Below are positions 7,646-15,584 of a stretch of 64,000 nucleotides of DNA, piece by piece. This DNA is from Solirubrobacteraceae bacterium (GTDB lineage: Bacteria > Actinomycetota > Thermoleophilia > Solirubrobacterales > Solirubrobacteraceae). The position numbers were made by a program, and so were the translations under genes. Each line of letters starts with the position of its first letter. Position 1 is the stretch's first letter. Under the pieces are notes generated by a model that saw only the letters and a program-made list of their open reading frames with translations, did no database searches and had not been told where the DNA came from. The stretch spans positions 124,001-188,000 of the forward strand of contig JAPSGI010000007.1 of assembly GCA_031177685.1 (NCBI GenBank). The letters are read 5' to 3'.

Positions 7646-9117
7646 TGGGGGCTGGCGAGTCCGCCAGCCCCTCGGACGGCACTCGCCTCTCCCCGCGCGC
7701 ACTCCCGGTCGCCGTCGACGCCGCGCTGGTGGAGCGGGACGGACGCCATCGCGTCACGTACCGGCTGCCGATCCCCTACTTCGCCTTCCTGTGGGCGCCG
7801 CTGGTCGCCCGCCGGGCACGGCGCGTCGAGCACGCGGCCGATCTCGGCCGGCCCCTGCCCGACGACACGCCGTGGTGGGCGCCGCCGGTGCCGCTCGGCG
7901 CCCGGGCCAGCGAGGCGCTGGCCGCGCTGTGCTTGATCTCGCTGCTGTGGAGCTACGGCGGCGGCACGCTGAGCCTGCTGACGGTCACGCTTCCCTACGC
8001 GGCGGACGTGTATTCGGTCGAGAACCGGGCGCTCGCGACCGGGCTCGCGGTGGCGCGCCTGGGCGTGCTGCTCGCGCTGGCGCTGGGCCCCCTCGCCGAC
8101 CGCTTTGGCCGCCGGCGCCTCGTGGTCGGCGCCGCCGTCGCGCACTGCGTGCTGGCCAGCGCGCTGGGGCTCGCGCCGAGCTTCGAGGCGTACGTGGGCG
8201 GCCACGTCCTCCTGCGCTGTATCGACACCGCGCTGGCGATCGCCATCGGCGTGCTGGTCGCCGAGATCGTGCCGGCCGGCTCGCGGGCGATCGCCCTCAG
8301 CCTGGTGGGGGTCGCGACCGGAGGCGGGATCGTGCTCGCCGTGGTGTCGCTGCCCCTGGCCGCAACCGGCCGGGCCGGGTTCGCCGCCGTCTACCTGCTC
8401 CAGCTGGCGGCGATCCCGGCGATCCTGCACGCGGCGCGCCATCTGGTCGAGTCCCCGCGCTTTTTGCGCCACGCGAACGAGCCGCACCGCTACCGCGACG
8501 TGCTCGCCGGGATCTATCGCCGCCGGCTCGCGCTCCTCGGCGCCACGACGTTCCTGGCCGCGGCGTTCACCGCGCCCACGCTCGAGTTCACCACCCGCTA
8601 CCTGAGCGACGAGCACGGCTTCTCCGCCTTCGAGATCGTGCTCTTCCTCGGCGTCACGGGCCTGCCGAGCTTCCCGATGCTCGTGCTGGGCGGCCGGTTG
8701 GCCGACCTGCGCGGCCGCAAGGCGGTCGGCATCCCGCTGGTCGGCGCGTCCGCCCTCGCCTACGCCGGTTTCTACTTGGCCTCGGGCGTCCTGCTGTGGC
8801 CGCTGGCGCTGGCCGGGGCGATGCTCGGATCGGCCGGCGGAGCCGCCCTCGCGCCGTACGGGTCCGAGCTGTTCGCGACCCGGATCCGCGCCGAGGCCCA
8901 GACGCTCACGCTCGCCTTGGGCGTGACCGGATCGGTGACCGGCCTGGCGATCGTGGGGCTGCTCTCCGGCCCTCTCGGCCTCGGGCCGGCGATCGCCGTA
9001 CTCGCCGGGCTGCCGCTTGTCGCCCTTGCCGTCGTCGCCCTCGCCTTCCCGGAGACCGCGCGGCGCGAGCTGGAGGACACGAGCGGCGAGGCCTCCGGGC
9101 CGGTCGCGGTCGCGTAG
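7645..9117 (+). CDS. major facilitator superfamily transporter
   Basis: A 490-residue MFS permease with about twelve predicted helices. The N-terminus is long and charged (YRLPIPYFAFLWAPLVARRARRVEHAADLG...PWWAPP), a type seen in actinobacterial MFS proteins. The first cytoplasmic loop carries the family motif as GPLADRFGRRRLV, and a second copy, GGRLADLRGRKAV, lies in the C-terminal half. The GTG at 7645 overlaps the mosaic's stop, but a GTG at 7729 (VERDGRHRVTYRL) is a reasonable alternative because a hairpin covers the first codons. The stop TAG doubles as part of the crotonase -10 box. Substrate unknown. Confidence 0.85.
   Translation: MGAGESASPSDGTRLSPRALPVAVDAALVERDGRHRVTYRLPIPYFAFLWAPLVARRARRVEHAADLGRPLPDDTPWWAPPVPLGARASEALAALCLISLLWSYGGGTLSLLTVTLPYAADVYSVENRALATGLAVARLGVLLALALGPLADRFGRRRLVVGAAVAHCVLASALGLAPSFEAYVGGHVLLRCIDTALAIAIGVLVAEIVPAGSRAIALSLVGVATGGGIVLAVVSLPLAATGRAGFAAVYLLQLAAIPAILHAARHLVESPRFLRHANEPHRYRDVLAGIYRRRLALLGATTFLAAAFTAPTLEFTTRYLSDEHGFSAFEIVLFLGVTGLPSFPMLVLGGRLADLRGRKAVGIPLVGASALAYAGFYLASGVLLWPLALAGAMLGSAGGAALAPYGSELFATRIRAEAQTLTLALGVTGSVTGLAIVGLLSGPLGLGPAIAVLAGLPLVALAVVALAFPETARRELEDTSGEASGPVAVA
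7648..7671 (+). terminator. GC-rich hairpin after the mosaic relic
   Basis: Perfect 10-bp stem GGGGCTGGCG/CGCCAGCCCC with a 4-nt loop, directly after the mosaic stop codon. There is no T-tract, so it may be a weak terminator or an attenuator-like structure inside the 5' end of the MFS frame. Confidence 0.4.
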
Positions 9118-9142
9118 GCTCCCCGGTCATGGCCGGGGAGCC
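9115..9142 (+). promoter_or_regulatory. -10 box TAGGCT plus near-perfect palindrome at echA-like start
   Basis: TAGGCT (9115-9120) uses the MFS stop codon as its first three bases and lies 8 nt before the ATG at 9129. The palindrome 9117-9142 has one T/G position that would still pair as G-U in RNA. A leaderless mRNA would begin inside the structure. Confidence 0.5.
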
Positions 9143-9899
9143 CGCCGTCCTCACCGAGCGCCGCGAGGAGATCCTGCTCGTCACGCTCAACCGCCCCGAC
9201 GCCCGCAACGCGGTCAACGGCGCGCTGGCCCAGGGGATCGCGGACGCGCTGGACGAGCTGGACGGCGACGAGGCGCTGCGCGTCGGCGTGCTCACCGGCG
9301 CCGGCAAGGGCTTCTCCTCGGGCATGGACCTCAAGGCGTTCGTGGCCGGCGAGCGCCCCTATGTGGACGACCGCGGCTTCGCGGGGATCACGCAGCGCAG
9401 CTCGCGCAAGCCGCTGATCGCCGCGATCGAGGGCTTCGCGGTGGCCGGCGGATTCGAGATCGCCCTGTCCTGCGACCTGATCGTGGCGGCCCGGGGCGCG
9501 CGCCTGGGCATCCCGGAGGTCAAGCGGTCGCTGGTGGCCGCCGCCGGCGCGCTCATCCGCCTGCCCCGCCGGATTCCCTACCACCTGGCGATGGAGCTGG
9601 CGCTCACCGGCGACCCGATCGACGCCGAGCGCGCCCACGAGCTCGGCCTGGTCAACCGCCTGGCCGACCCGGGCGCCGTGCTCGACGAGGCGCTGGAGCT
9701 GGCGGCCGCCATCGTGCGCAACGGACCGCTGGCCCTCATGGCTTCCAAGGAGATCGTGCAGTCCGCGCTCGACTGGACGGAGGCCGAGGCGTGGCAGAAG
9801 CAGGGCGCGATCGCCGGCCCGGTGATGGTGTCCGAGGACGCCCGCGAGGGCGCCACGGCCTTCGCCGAGAAGCGCGACCCGGTCTGGAAGGGCCGCTAG
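9129..9899 (+). CDS. enoyl-CoA hydratase/isomerase family protein
   Basis: A 256-residue crotonase. Oxyanion-hole segments are GAGKGFSSGMDLKAF (about 56-70) and EGFAVAGGFEIALSCDLIVAA (about 97-117), followed by GIPEVKRSLVAAAGAL, where a catalytic-type Glu is present. The C-terminal helix ends EKRDPVWKGR, as is usual for short-chain enoyl-CoA hydratases. The start is fixed by the TAGGCT box at 8 nt. The stop overlaps that of the convergent yjbQ gene in CTAG. The mosaic at 7518-7620 is a partial copy of its 5' end. Exact acyl-CoA substrate not determinable. Confidence 0.9.
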   Translation: MAGEPAVLTERREEILLVTLNRPDARNAVNGALAQGIADALDELDGDEALRVGVLTGAGKGFSSGMDLKAFVAGERPYVDDRGFAGITQRSSRKPLIAAIEGFAVAGGFEIALSCDLIVAARGARLGIPEVKRSLVAAAGALIRLPRRIPYHLAMELALTGDPIDAERAHELGLVNRLADPGAVLDEALELAAAIVRNGPLALMASKEIVQSALDWTEAEAWQKQGAIAGPVMVSEDAREGATAFAEKRDPVWKGR

Positions 9900-10321
9900 G
9901 CCTCCTCGCCCCAGGCGGTCACGACCAGCGAGCGAGCGCCGCCGTGGTCGCGGTGCTCGCACAGGTAGATGCCCTGCCACGTGCCCAGCGCGGGGCGGCC
10001 GTCGATGACCGGGAAGGAGACCGACGGGCCCAGCAGCGAGGCCTTGACGTGCGCTGGCATGTCGTCGGGACCCTCCAGCGTGTGCGAGAAGTCACCCCAA
10101 CCGTCGGGGACGGCGTGCGTGAACCACGTCTCGAAGTCGCGACGCACGTCGGGCGAGGCGTTCTCGTTGAGCGTCAGCGAGGCGGACGTGTGGCGGACGA
10201 ACACGTGCACGATCCCCACGCGCAGCGCGCGCAGCTCGGGCACCGCCTCCAGCACCTCGCCGGTCACCAGGTGGAAGCCGCGGGGGCGCGGGCGCAGCTC
10301 GACGTCGCGCTGGAGCCACAT
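9896..10321 (-). CDS. YjbQ / UPF0047 family protein
   Basis: A 141-residue protein of the widespread YjbQ (UPF0047) family, some members of which show thiamine-phosphate synthase-like side activity. Characteristic segments are IVHVFVRHTSASLTLNENASPDV, WGDFSHTLEGPDDMPAHVKASLLG and LGTWQGIYLCEHRDHGGARSLVVT. Length is normal. It starts 1 nt after the stop of the alkyltransferase-like gene on the same strand, so the two are probably co-transcribed. The physiological role of the family is unclear. Confidence 0.9.
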   Translation of the reverse strand: MWLQRDVELRPRPRGFHLVTGEVLEAVPELRALRVGIVHVFVRHTSASLTLNENASPDVRRDFETWFTHAVPDGWGDFSHTLEGPDDMPAHVKASLLGPSVSFPVIDGRPALGTWQGIYLCEHRDHGGARSLVVTAWGEEA

Positions 10322-10648
10322 CTAGCCCGGGATCCTCACACGTCGCAGGTCCACCCGCGCGCCGCGGAACGGAACCCCCTCCGCCTCCAGCCGGCGCCGC
10401 TGCCGCGCGCCCTTGGCCAGCGTCCCGTCGGCCCGCACCACCCGCCACCACGGCACCGAGTCGTCATCGCAGCGCGACAGAGCCGAGCCCGCGAACCGCG
10501 GCGCGCCCGGCGACACGTCTCCGTACGTGCGCACGAACCCCGGCGGGATCGCCCGGATCCGCTCCAGCACCCGCCGCTCGCGCGCGCGTCCCTCGTAACG
10601 ATCGGGTGTCGATTCCGCTGCGCGATGCGTCGTAGCGTCCATGTCCAT
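10322..10648 (-). CDS. alkyltransferase-like protein (MGMT fold, no catalytic Cys)
   Basis: A 108-residue protein with the C-terminal fold of O6-alkylguanine-DNA alkyltransferase: RIRAIPPGFVRTYGDVS followed by RFAGSALSRCDDD. At the position of the alkyl-accepting PCHRV motif it has PWWRVV. The acceptor Cys is therefore Trp, as in ATL proteins, which bind alkylated bases and flag them for nucleotide excision repair. The start may be 10648 or 10642. Either way it overlaps the divergent start of the next gene, so promoter elements must lie inside coding sequence. Confidence 0.85.
   Translation of the reverse strand: MDMDATTHRAAESTPDRYEGRARERRVLERIRAIPPGFVRTYGDVSPGAPRFAGSALSRCDDDSVPWWRVVRADGTLAKGARQRRRLEAEGVPFRGARVDLRRVRIPG
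10633..10638 (+). promoter_or_regulatory. -10 box TAGCGT of the small membrane protein gene
   Basis: TAGCGT lies 8 nt before the ATG at 10647 but only 2 nt before the ATG at 10641, which favours 10647 as the true start. Confidence 0.4.
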
Positions 10649-10922
10649 GGCGCAGAGTCTCGAGCAGCTGGCCTACGAGCTCTCCGTGGCCTCCATCTCG
10701 CAGCAGCAGGCACGCGAGACGGAGCTTCGGAGCCGAACCGTCCTGGTGCGGCTGGCACGCTGGTACACCGCCGCTGTTGCCTTCGTCGGGCTCGAGATCT
10801 TGCTTTGGACCGTCAGCGTGAAACCGAACCCGCCGCCGAAGATGCCGAAGGTGCCGCCGCCCGGGTTCGGGTTCCCGGAGAAGCCCGGCAGCATTCCCGG
10901 CGACCCCATGCGGTCGCGTTAG
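10647..10922 (+). CDS. small single-pass membrane protein with Pro-rich tail
   Basis: A 91-residue protein (93 if the upstream ATG at 10641 is used). It has a helical N-terminus (SLEQLAYELSVASISQQQARETELRSRT), one membrane helix (YTAAVAFVGLEILLWTVSV) and a proline/glycine-rich C-terminus. I do not recognise the family. It is divergent from the alkyltransferase-like gene with overlapping start regions, and convergent with the large dehydrogenase gene with a 4-nt stop overlap (TTAG). Confidence 0.55.
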   Translation: MAQSLEQLAYELSVASISQQQARETELRSRTVLVRLARWYTAAVAFVGLEILLWTVSVKPNPPPKMPKVPPPGFGFPEKPGSIPGDPMRSR

Positions 10923-13900
10923 CGCAGGCCCGGGGCGGCCTTCGGGAACATCGAGACCGGGATCTTCAGGTTGAGCGCCGTGGAGATGATCCGGTTCTGC
11001 TCGCCGATGTGGGCGGCGGGGTAGCCCTCGCCCGGGGAGGCGCGCTCCGGGCGCCCGATGTACCCGAACGAGATGTCGTCGGGGAGGATCTGCATCAGCC
11101 GCGGGGACATGAACGCGCGCGCGCCCATGTTGCGCGGCTCCTCCTGGACCCACACGACCTCCTCGAGGTTCGGGTAGGACTCGATCAGCTCCAGGATCTG
11201 CGCCTGGGGGAACGGGTAGAGCAGCTCGACGCGTCCGACGGCGAGCCCCTGATTGCCCTCCCGCGCCGGCGACCCGACGAGGTCGTAGAAGATCTTGCCG
11301 GTGCACAGGATCAGCCGCTTGACCTGGTCGGCGTCGACCCGCGGCTCGCCCAGCACCGGGTAGAACTGGGTGTCGGACAGGTGCTCGATGCGGTTGGTCG
11401 CCTGCGGCAGGCGCAGCAGCGACTTCGGCGTCATGACCACCAGCGGACGCTGCTTGGCGATCCGCGCCTGGCGGCGCAGCAGATGGAAGTACTGGGCCGG
11501 CGTGGTCAGGTTGGCCACGCGGATGTTGCCCTCCGCGGCCAGCGTGAGGAAGCGCTCCAGCCGCGCACTGGAGTGCTCGGGGCCCGAGCCCTCGTAGCCG
11601 TGGGGCAGCAGGAGCGTGATCCGCGACGTCTGCCCCCACTTGGCCAGGCCCGAGACGATGAACTGGTCGATGATCACCTGCGCGCCGTTGACGAAGTCGC
11701 CGAACTGGGCCTCCCACAGCACCAGCGTCTCGGGCGCCTCCTGCGAGTAGCCGTACTCGAAGCCCAGGCAGGCGACCTCCGAGAGCGGGGAGTTGTGGAT
11801 CTCCATCGGGGCCAGCGCGCCCGGCAGCTCCTGGATCGGCGAGAAGCGCTGACCGGTCTTGGAGTCGTGCAGGACCATGTGGCGCTGCGAGAAGGTCCCG
11901 CGCTCCACGTCCTGCCCGGTGAGCCGGATCGGGATCTCCTCGGTGAGCAGGGACGCGAAGGCCAGCGCCTCGGCATGCGACCAGTCGATGCCGCCGTCCG
12001 GGCCCAGCGCCTCGCGGCGGCGCTCCAGCTGCTTGACCAGCTTCGGGTGCACGCTGAAGCCATCGGGGACGTGCAGCAGCTCCTCGTTGAGGGTCCGCAG
12101 GCGCTCGGCCGACACCGCGGTCGACACCTCCGGGCTCGGCGAGCGGTCCAGCTCGTACTGGCCGGTCGTGTGCTCGACCTGCTGCGAGGCCTCGATCGTG
12201 CGCTTGAGGTCCTGGTGCATCCCCGTGAGGCGGTCCCAGACCTCCTGGTCGAGCGCGTCGGCCTCCTCCTTGCTGACCGTCCCCTCCTCGATCAGGCGCT
12301 TGCAGTACAGCTCGCGCACGCGCGGATGCGTCTTGATGTTGGCGTACATCGCGGGTTGGGTGTAGGCGGGCTCGTCGGCCTCGTTGTGGCCGTAGCGGCG
12401 GTAGCCGATGAGGTCGATGACGACGTCGCGCCCGAACTCCTGGCGGAAGGCGAAGGCCAGGCGCACCGCGGCGATGCACGCCGCCACGTCGTCGGCGTTG
12501 ACGTGGATGATCGGCACGTCGAAGCCCTTCGCCAGGTCCGAGGCCCACCGCGTCGAACGGCCCTCGTGCGGCGTCGTCGTGAAGCCCACCTGGTTGTTCT
12601 GGATCAGGTGGACCGTGCCACCGACCTTGTAGCCCTCGATGCCCTGGAGGTTCAGCGTCTCGGCCACCACGCCCTGCCCGGGGAAGGCCGCGTCGCCGTG
12701 CAGGACGATCGGGACGGCGGCGTTGGAGTCGCGGTGGGCGTGCGGCCCCTGACGGGTCGTCTGCGCGGCGCGCGCCGCGCCCGCGACGACCGGGTCCACG
12801 AACTCCAGGTGCGAAGGGTTGCTCTCCAGCACCACCTTCACCGAGTCGCCGTCGGGCAGCTGGTAGGAGCCCTCGGCGCCGTGGTGGTACTTCACGTCTC
12901 CCGTGCCGCCCTGCGGCAGCGTGGTGACCGCCTCCAGCGTGGAGGCGCCCTCGAACTCCGCGAAGATCGTGTCGTAGGGACGGCCCAGGTTGTGCGCCAG
13001 CACGTTGAGCCGCCCGCGGTGCGCCATGCCGATGACGACCTCGCGCGCGCCCTGCGAGGCCGAGAGCTGGATCAGCTCGTCGAGCATCGGGACCGTCATG
13101 TCCAGCCCCTCGACCGAGAACTGCTTCTGACCCAGGTAGGCCTTGTGCATGAAGCGCTCGAGCGCGTCCACCTCGGTGAGCCGCTTGAGCAGCGCCCGGT
13201 TCTCCTCGTTGGTCAGCGGCTTGCGGAACGTCCCGGACTCGACCTTCTCGCGCAGCCAGACGCGCTGGCGGTGGCTGGAGATGTGCTCGATCTCGTAGGC
13301 GATGGGGCCGCAGTAGGTCTCGCGCAGGTGCGGGAGCGCGTCGGCCAGCGTGGCGCCCGGGACGTACATGCGCAGGATGGACGCCGGGAGCTGCGCCATC
13401 AGCTCCGGGGTCAGGCCGAGCGGCTCGGGGTCGAGCGCGGGGTCGCCCTTGGGCTCGGAGCCCAGCGGGTCCAGCCGCGCGGCGAGGTGGCCGTGGGTGC
13501 GGTGGGCCTTGAGCAGCGACGTCGCCGCCTGCACCGCCTGCAGCATCTCGTCGCTGGGCACGCCGGCGGCCGGCGCGGGCACGGCGCGCGCCGCGGCGGC
13601 GGCGGCCGCGGGCGCCGGCGGGCTCGGCGCGGGGCCGAGCTTGACGCCGAGCGCGCCGAAGACGTCCTCGTAGAAGCCGTGCTCGCCGCGCAGGTACTCC
13701 TCGACCACGGCGAGGAAGCGGCCCGACTCGGCGCCCTGGATGACACGGTGGTCGTACGTCGAGGTCATGGTCATGACCTTCTCGGCGCCGACCATGTCGC
13801 CGATGCTCGCCAGGCCCGGCGGGTAGCCGATCGAGCCGGTGGCGACGATCGTCCCCTGGCCGGGCATCAGCCGCGGGACCGAGGCGATCGTCCCGATGCC

Positions 13901-15235
13901 GCCCGGGTTGGTGAGCGAGACGTTGGCGCCAGAGAGATCGTCGACGACTAAGCCACCTGAGCGAGCGCGGGCGATCAGGTCGTCGAAGGCCTCGACGAAG
14001 GCCTCGAAGCTCAGCGCGCCCGCGTTGCGGATCACCGGCACCATCAGCGTCCGGCTGCCGTCCTTCTTCTCCACGTCCACGGCGATCCCGAGGTTGACCT
14101 GGCCGTCGTCGACGCGGTGCGGCTTGCCGTCGCGCTCCTCGAAGTGGTGGGCCATCACCGGCATCTCCTCGGTCGCCGCCTTGGCGATCGCGTAGGCGAT
14201 GAGGTGCGTGAACGACACGCGCTGGCCCGCGGCCTTGAGCTCCTTGCGGCGCGCGTCCATCGCGGTGACGGCGATCGTGCGAAACGACGTGGCGGTCGGA
14301 ATCGACCGGCTCTCGTCCATGTAGCGGGCGAGCATGGCCGCTCCGCCGCGCAGCGCCTGCACCTTGCCTTCGTGCGGCACGACCGGGGCGCTGGTCTTGC
14401 CGTTGCCCGCGGCGGCCGCCAGGACGTCGGCCTTGGAGATCCGCCCGCCCGGGCCGGACCCCTCGATTCCCGCGAGGTCGATGCCGTGCTCGGCCGCCGC
14501 GCGGCGCGCCACGGGCGTGGCCGGGGCGCCGTCCTCGCGCGGCGCGGCAGGCGCGGCCGGCTCGGCAGCCGGCTCGCTCGGCACCTCCGCCGCGGCGCCG
14601 ACCTCCATACGCGCGATCGTCTCGCCGACCCCCACCGTGGCGCCCTCCTCGGCCAGGATCTCGGTCAGCGTGCCGGACGCCGGCGCGGGCAGCTCGACGT
14701 CGACCTTGTCCGTGGAGATCTCCACGATGGTCTCGTCGGCGGCGACCGCCTCGCCGGGCCGCTTGCGCCACTCGAGGATCGTGCCCTCGGTCACCGACTC
14801 GCCCGCCTGCGGAGTGACGATGTCCACGACCTTGCCGGTCGCGCCCGGCGCGCCGCCGTTGCCGGTGGCGAGCTGGTCGGACTCCTCGTCCGCGGCCTCC
14901 TCCTGCGCCCGGGTGCCGGCCACCGGGTCGGCGCCCTCCGACTGGACCTCGGCGTCGCGCGACGTCACCGGGACCGCCTCGGCTCCGTTCGTCGCGATCT
15001 CGGCCAGGAGCTGGCCGACCTCGACGGTGTCCCCCTCGGCGACGTGGATCTTCGACACGGTTCCCGCGACCGGCGCGGGAACCTCCGCGTCGACCTTGTC
15101 CGTGGAGATCTCGACGAGCGTGTCGTCGGCGGCGACCTCGTCGCCGACCTGCTTGTGCCACTCCAGGACGGTCCCCTCGGTCACCGACTCGCCCATCGCG
15201 GGCATCGTGACCTCGATGGTTGTCCCGACCGCCAT
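10919..15235 (-). CDS. 2-oxoglutarate dehydrogenase, E2-E1 fusion with two lipoyl domains
   Basis: TCA-cycle enzyme of 1438 residues joining E2 and E1 activities. In order: lipoyl domain 1 (about 5-78, lipoyl Lys in EISTDKVDAEV), acidic linker, lipoyl domain 2 (about 132-207, EISTDKVDVEL), Pro/Ala linker, peripheral-subunit-binding domain (PVARRAAAEHGIDL), E2 acyltransferase core ending STYDHRVIQGAESG, a second Pro/Ala linker, then a full thiamine-diphosphate E1 (GMAHRGRLNVLAHNL). Actinobacterial OdhA/Kgd proteins have the E2-core/E1 fusion but usually lack lipoyl domains. Only the E3 subunit would need to come from outside. The start follows TAGACT at 8 nt. Confidence 0.92.
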   Translation of the reverse strand: MAVGTTIEVTMPAMGESVTEGTVLEWHKQVGDEVAADDTLVEISTDKVDAEVPAPVAGTVSKIHVAEGDTVEVGQLLAEIATNGAEAVPVTSRDAEVQSEGADPVAGTRAQEEAADEESDQLATGNGGAPGATGKVVDIVTPQAGESVTEGTILEWRKRPGEAVAADETIVEISTDKVDVELPAPASGTLTEILAEEGATVGVGETIARMEVGAAAEVPSEPAAEPAAPAAPREDGAPATPVARRAAAEHGIDLAGIEGSGPGGRISKADVLAAAAGNGKTSAPVVPHEGKVQALRGGAAMLARYMDESRSIPTATSFRTIAVTAMDARRKELKAAGQRVSFTHLIAYAIAKAATEEMPVMAHHFEERDGKPHRVDDGQVNLGIAVDVEKKDGSRTLMVPVIRNAGALSFEAFVEAFDDLIARARSGGLVVDDLSGANVSLTNPGGIGTIASVPRLMPGQGTIVATGSIGYPPGLASIGDMVGAEKVMTMTSTYDHRVIQGAESGRFLAVVEEYLRGEHGFYEDVFGALGVKLGPAPSPPAPAAAAAAARAVPAPAAGVPSDEMLQAVQAATSLLKAHRTHGHLAARLDPLGSEPKGDPALDPEPLGLTPELMAQLPASILRMYVPGATLADALPHLRETYCGPIAYEIEHISSHRQRVWLREKVESGTFRKPLTNEENRALLKRLTEVDALERFMHKAYLGQKQFSVEGLDMTVPMLDELIQLSASQGAREVVIGMAHRGRLNVLAHNLGRPYDTIFAEFEGASTLEAVTTLPQGGTGDVKYHHGAEGSYQLPDGDSVKVVLESNPSHLEFVDPVVAGAARAAQTTRQGPHAHRDSNAAVPIVLHGDAAFPGQGVVAETLNLQGIEGYKVGGTVHLIQNNQVGFTTTPHEGRSTRWASDLAKGFDVPIIHVNADDVAACIAAVRLAFAFRQEFGRDVVIDLIGYRRYGHNEADEPAYTQPAMYANIKTHPRVRELYCKRLIEEGTVSKEEADALDQEVWDRLTGMHQDLKRTIEASQQVEHTTGQYELDRSPSPEVSTAVSAERLRTLNEELLHVPDGFSVHPKLVKQLERRREALGPDGGIDWSHAEALAFASLLTEEIPIRLTGQDVERGTFSQRHMVLHDSKTGQRFSPIQELPGALAPMEIHNSPLSEVACLGFEYGYSQEAPETLVLWEAQFGDFVNGAQVIIDQFIVSGLAKWGQTSRITLLLPHGYEGSGPEHSSARLERFLTLAAEGNIRVANLTTPAQYFHLLRRQARIAKQRPLVVMTPKSLLRLPQATNRIEHLSDTQFYPVLGEPRVDADQVKRLILCTGKIFYDLVGSPAREGNQGLAVGRVELLYPFPQAQILELIESYPNLEEVVWVQEEPRNMGARAFMSPRLMQILPDDISFGYIGRPERASPGEGYPAAHIGEQNRIISTALNLKIPVSMFPKAAPGLR

Positions 15236-15243
15236 TTTGCCCG

Positions 15244-15249
15244 AGTCTA
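15244..15249 (-). promoter_or_regulatory. -10 box TAGACT of the 2-oxoglutarate dehydrogenase gene
   Basis: On the minus strand TAGACT is followed by 8 nt and the ATG at 15235. Its first three bases are the stop codon of the upstream DUF3817-like gene. Confidence 0.45.
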
Positions 15250-15552
15250 GCGGTGCCCTGGGGCCAGGGCCGCAAGGCGCCGCCTACGGCTCTCCACCAC
15301 GAACCCGGCCGTGCCCGCGAACGGGCCGACGCCGCCGACGACGGTCACCACGACGGCCAGCCAGAACGGGATCGCGCGGACGCGCACGGCGACCAGGCAC
15401 AGGAGCGAGAGCGCGATCCACAGGCACCCGTGCGCCCAGCCGCAGACGGTCGTCTCGGCGTCGTAGCCGGGCGCCAGCCAGAAGAACAGCAGCGCGCTGA
15501 AGATCGCCGAATTGGCGAAGGACATGGCGCGCAGCAGCGAGAACAGGTTCAC
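15247..15552 (-). CDS. DUF3817-like membrane protein
   Basis: A 101-residue protein with three predicted membrane helices. It resembles DUF3817 proteins, with the hallmark GWAHGCLWIALSLLCL and a C-terminal basic tail. Function of the family is unknown. The GTG start at 15552 lies 6 nt behind a CAGAAT box. It ends 11 nt before the dehydrogenase start on the same strand, so read-through into that gene is possible. It is divergent from the cupin gene across only 32 nt. Confidence 0.75.
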   Translation of the reverse strand: MNLFSLLRAMSFANSAIFSALLFFWLAPGYDAETTVCGWAHGCLWIALSLLCLVAVRVRAIPFWLAVVVTVVGGVGPFAGTAGFVVESRRRRLAALAPGHR

Positions 15553-15558
15553 GCCGCC

Positions 15559-15577
15559 ATTCTGTCGCGGCTAGGCT
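15559..15577. promoter_or_regulatory. back-to-back leaderless promoters in a 32-nt gap
   Basis: The minus-strand box CAGAAT (15559-15564) lies 6 nt before the DUF3817-like GTG. The plus-strand box TAGGCT (15572-15577) lies 7 nt before the cupin ATG. The two polymerase footprints must overlap, so the genes may compete for expression. Confidence 0.45.
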
Positions 15578-15584
15578 GGCGGCC

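Noticed and set aside
7518-9220. Transposon or insertion-sequence footprint at the duplicated crotonase 5' end
   Set aside because: There are no terminal inverted repeats, transposase frames or target-site duplications around the mosaic; the palindrome belongs to the copied promoter itself.
9017-13951. 1644-aa plus-strand ORF
   Set aside because: It is an antisense and out-of-frame shadow: from 9129 to 9899 it reads the crotonase gene in another frame, and from 10919 onward it is antisense to the 2-oxoglutarate dehydrogenase gene. Its Arg/Pro/His-rich composition is typical of GC-driven false ORFs.
10464-15275. 1603-aa minus-strand ORF
   Set aside because: Same strand as the dehydrogenase but a different frame; no domain is recognisable and the composition is Arg/Gly-rich.
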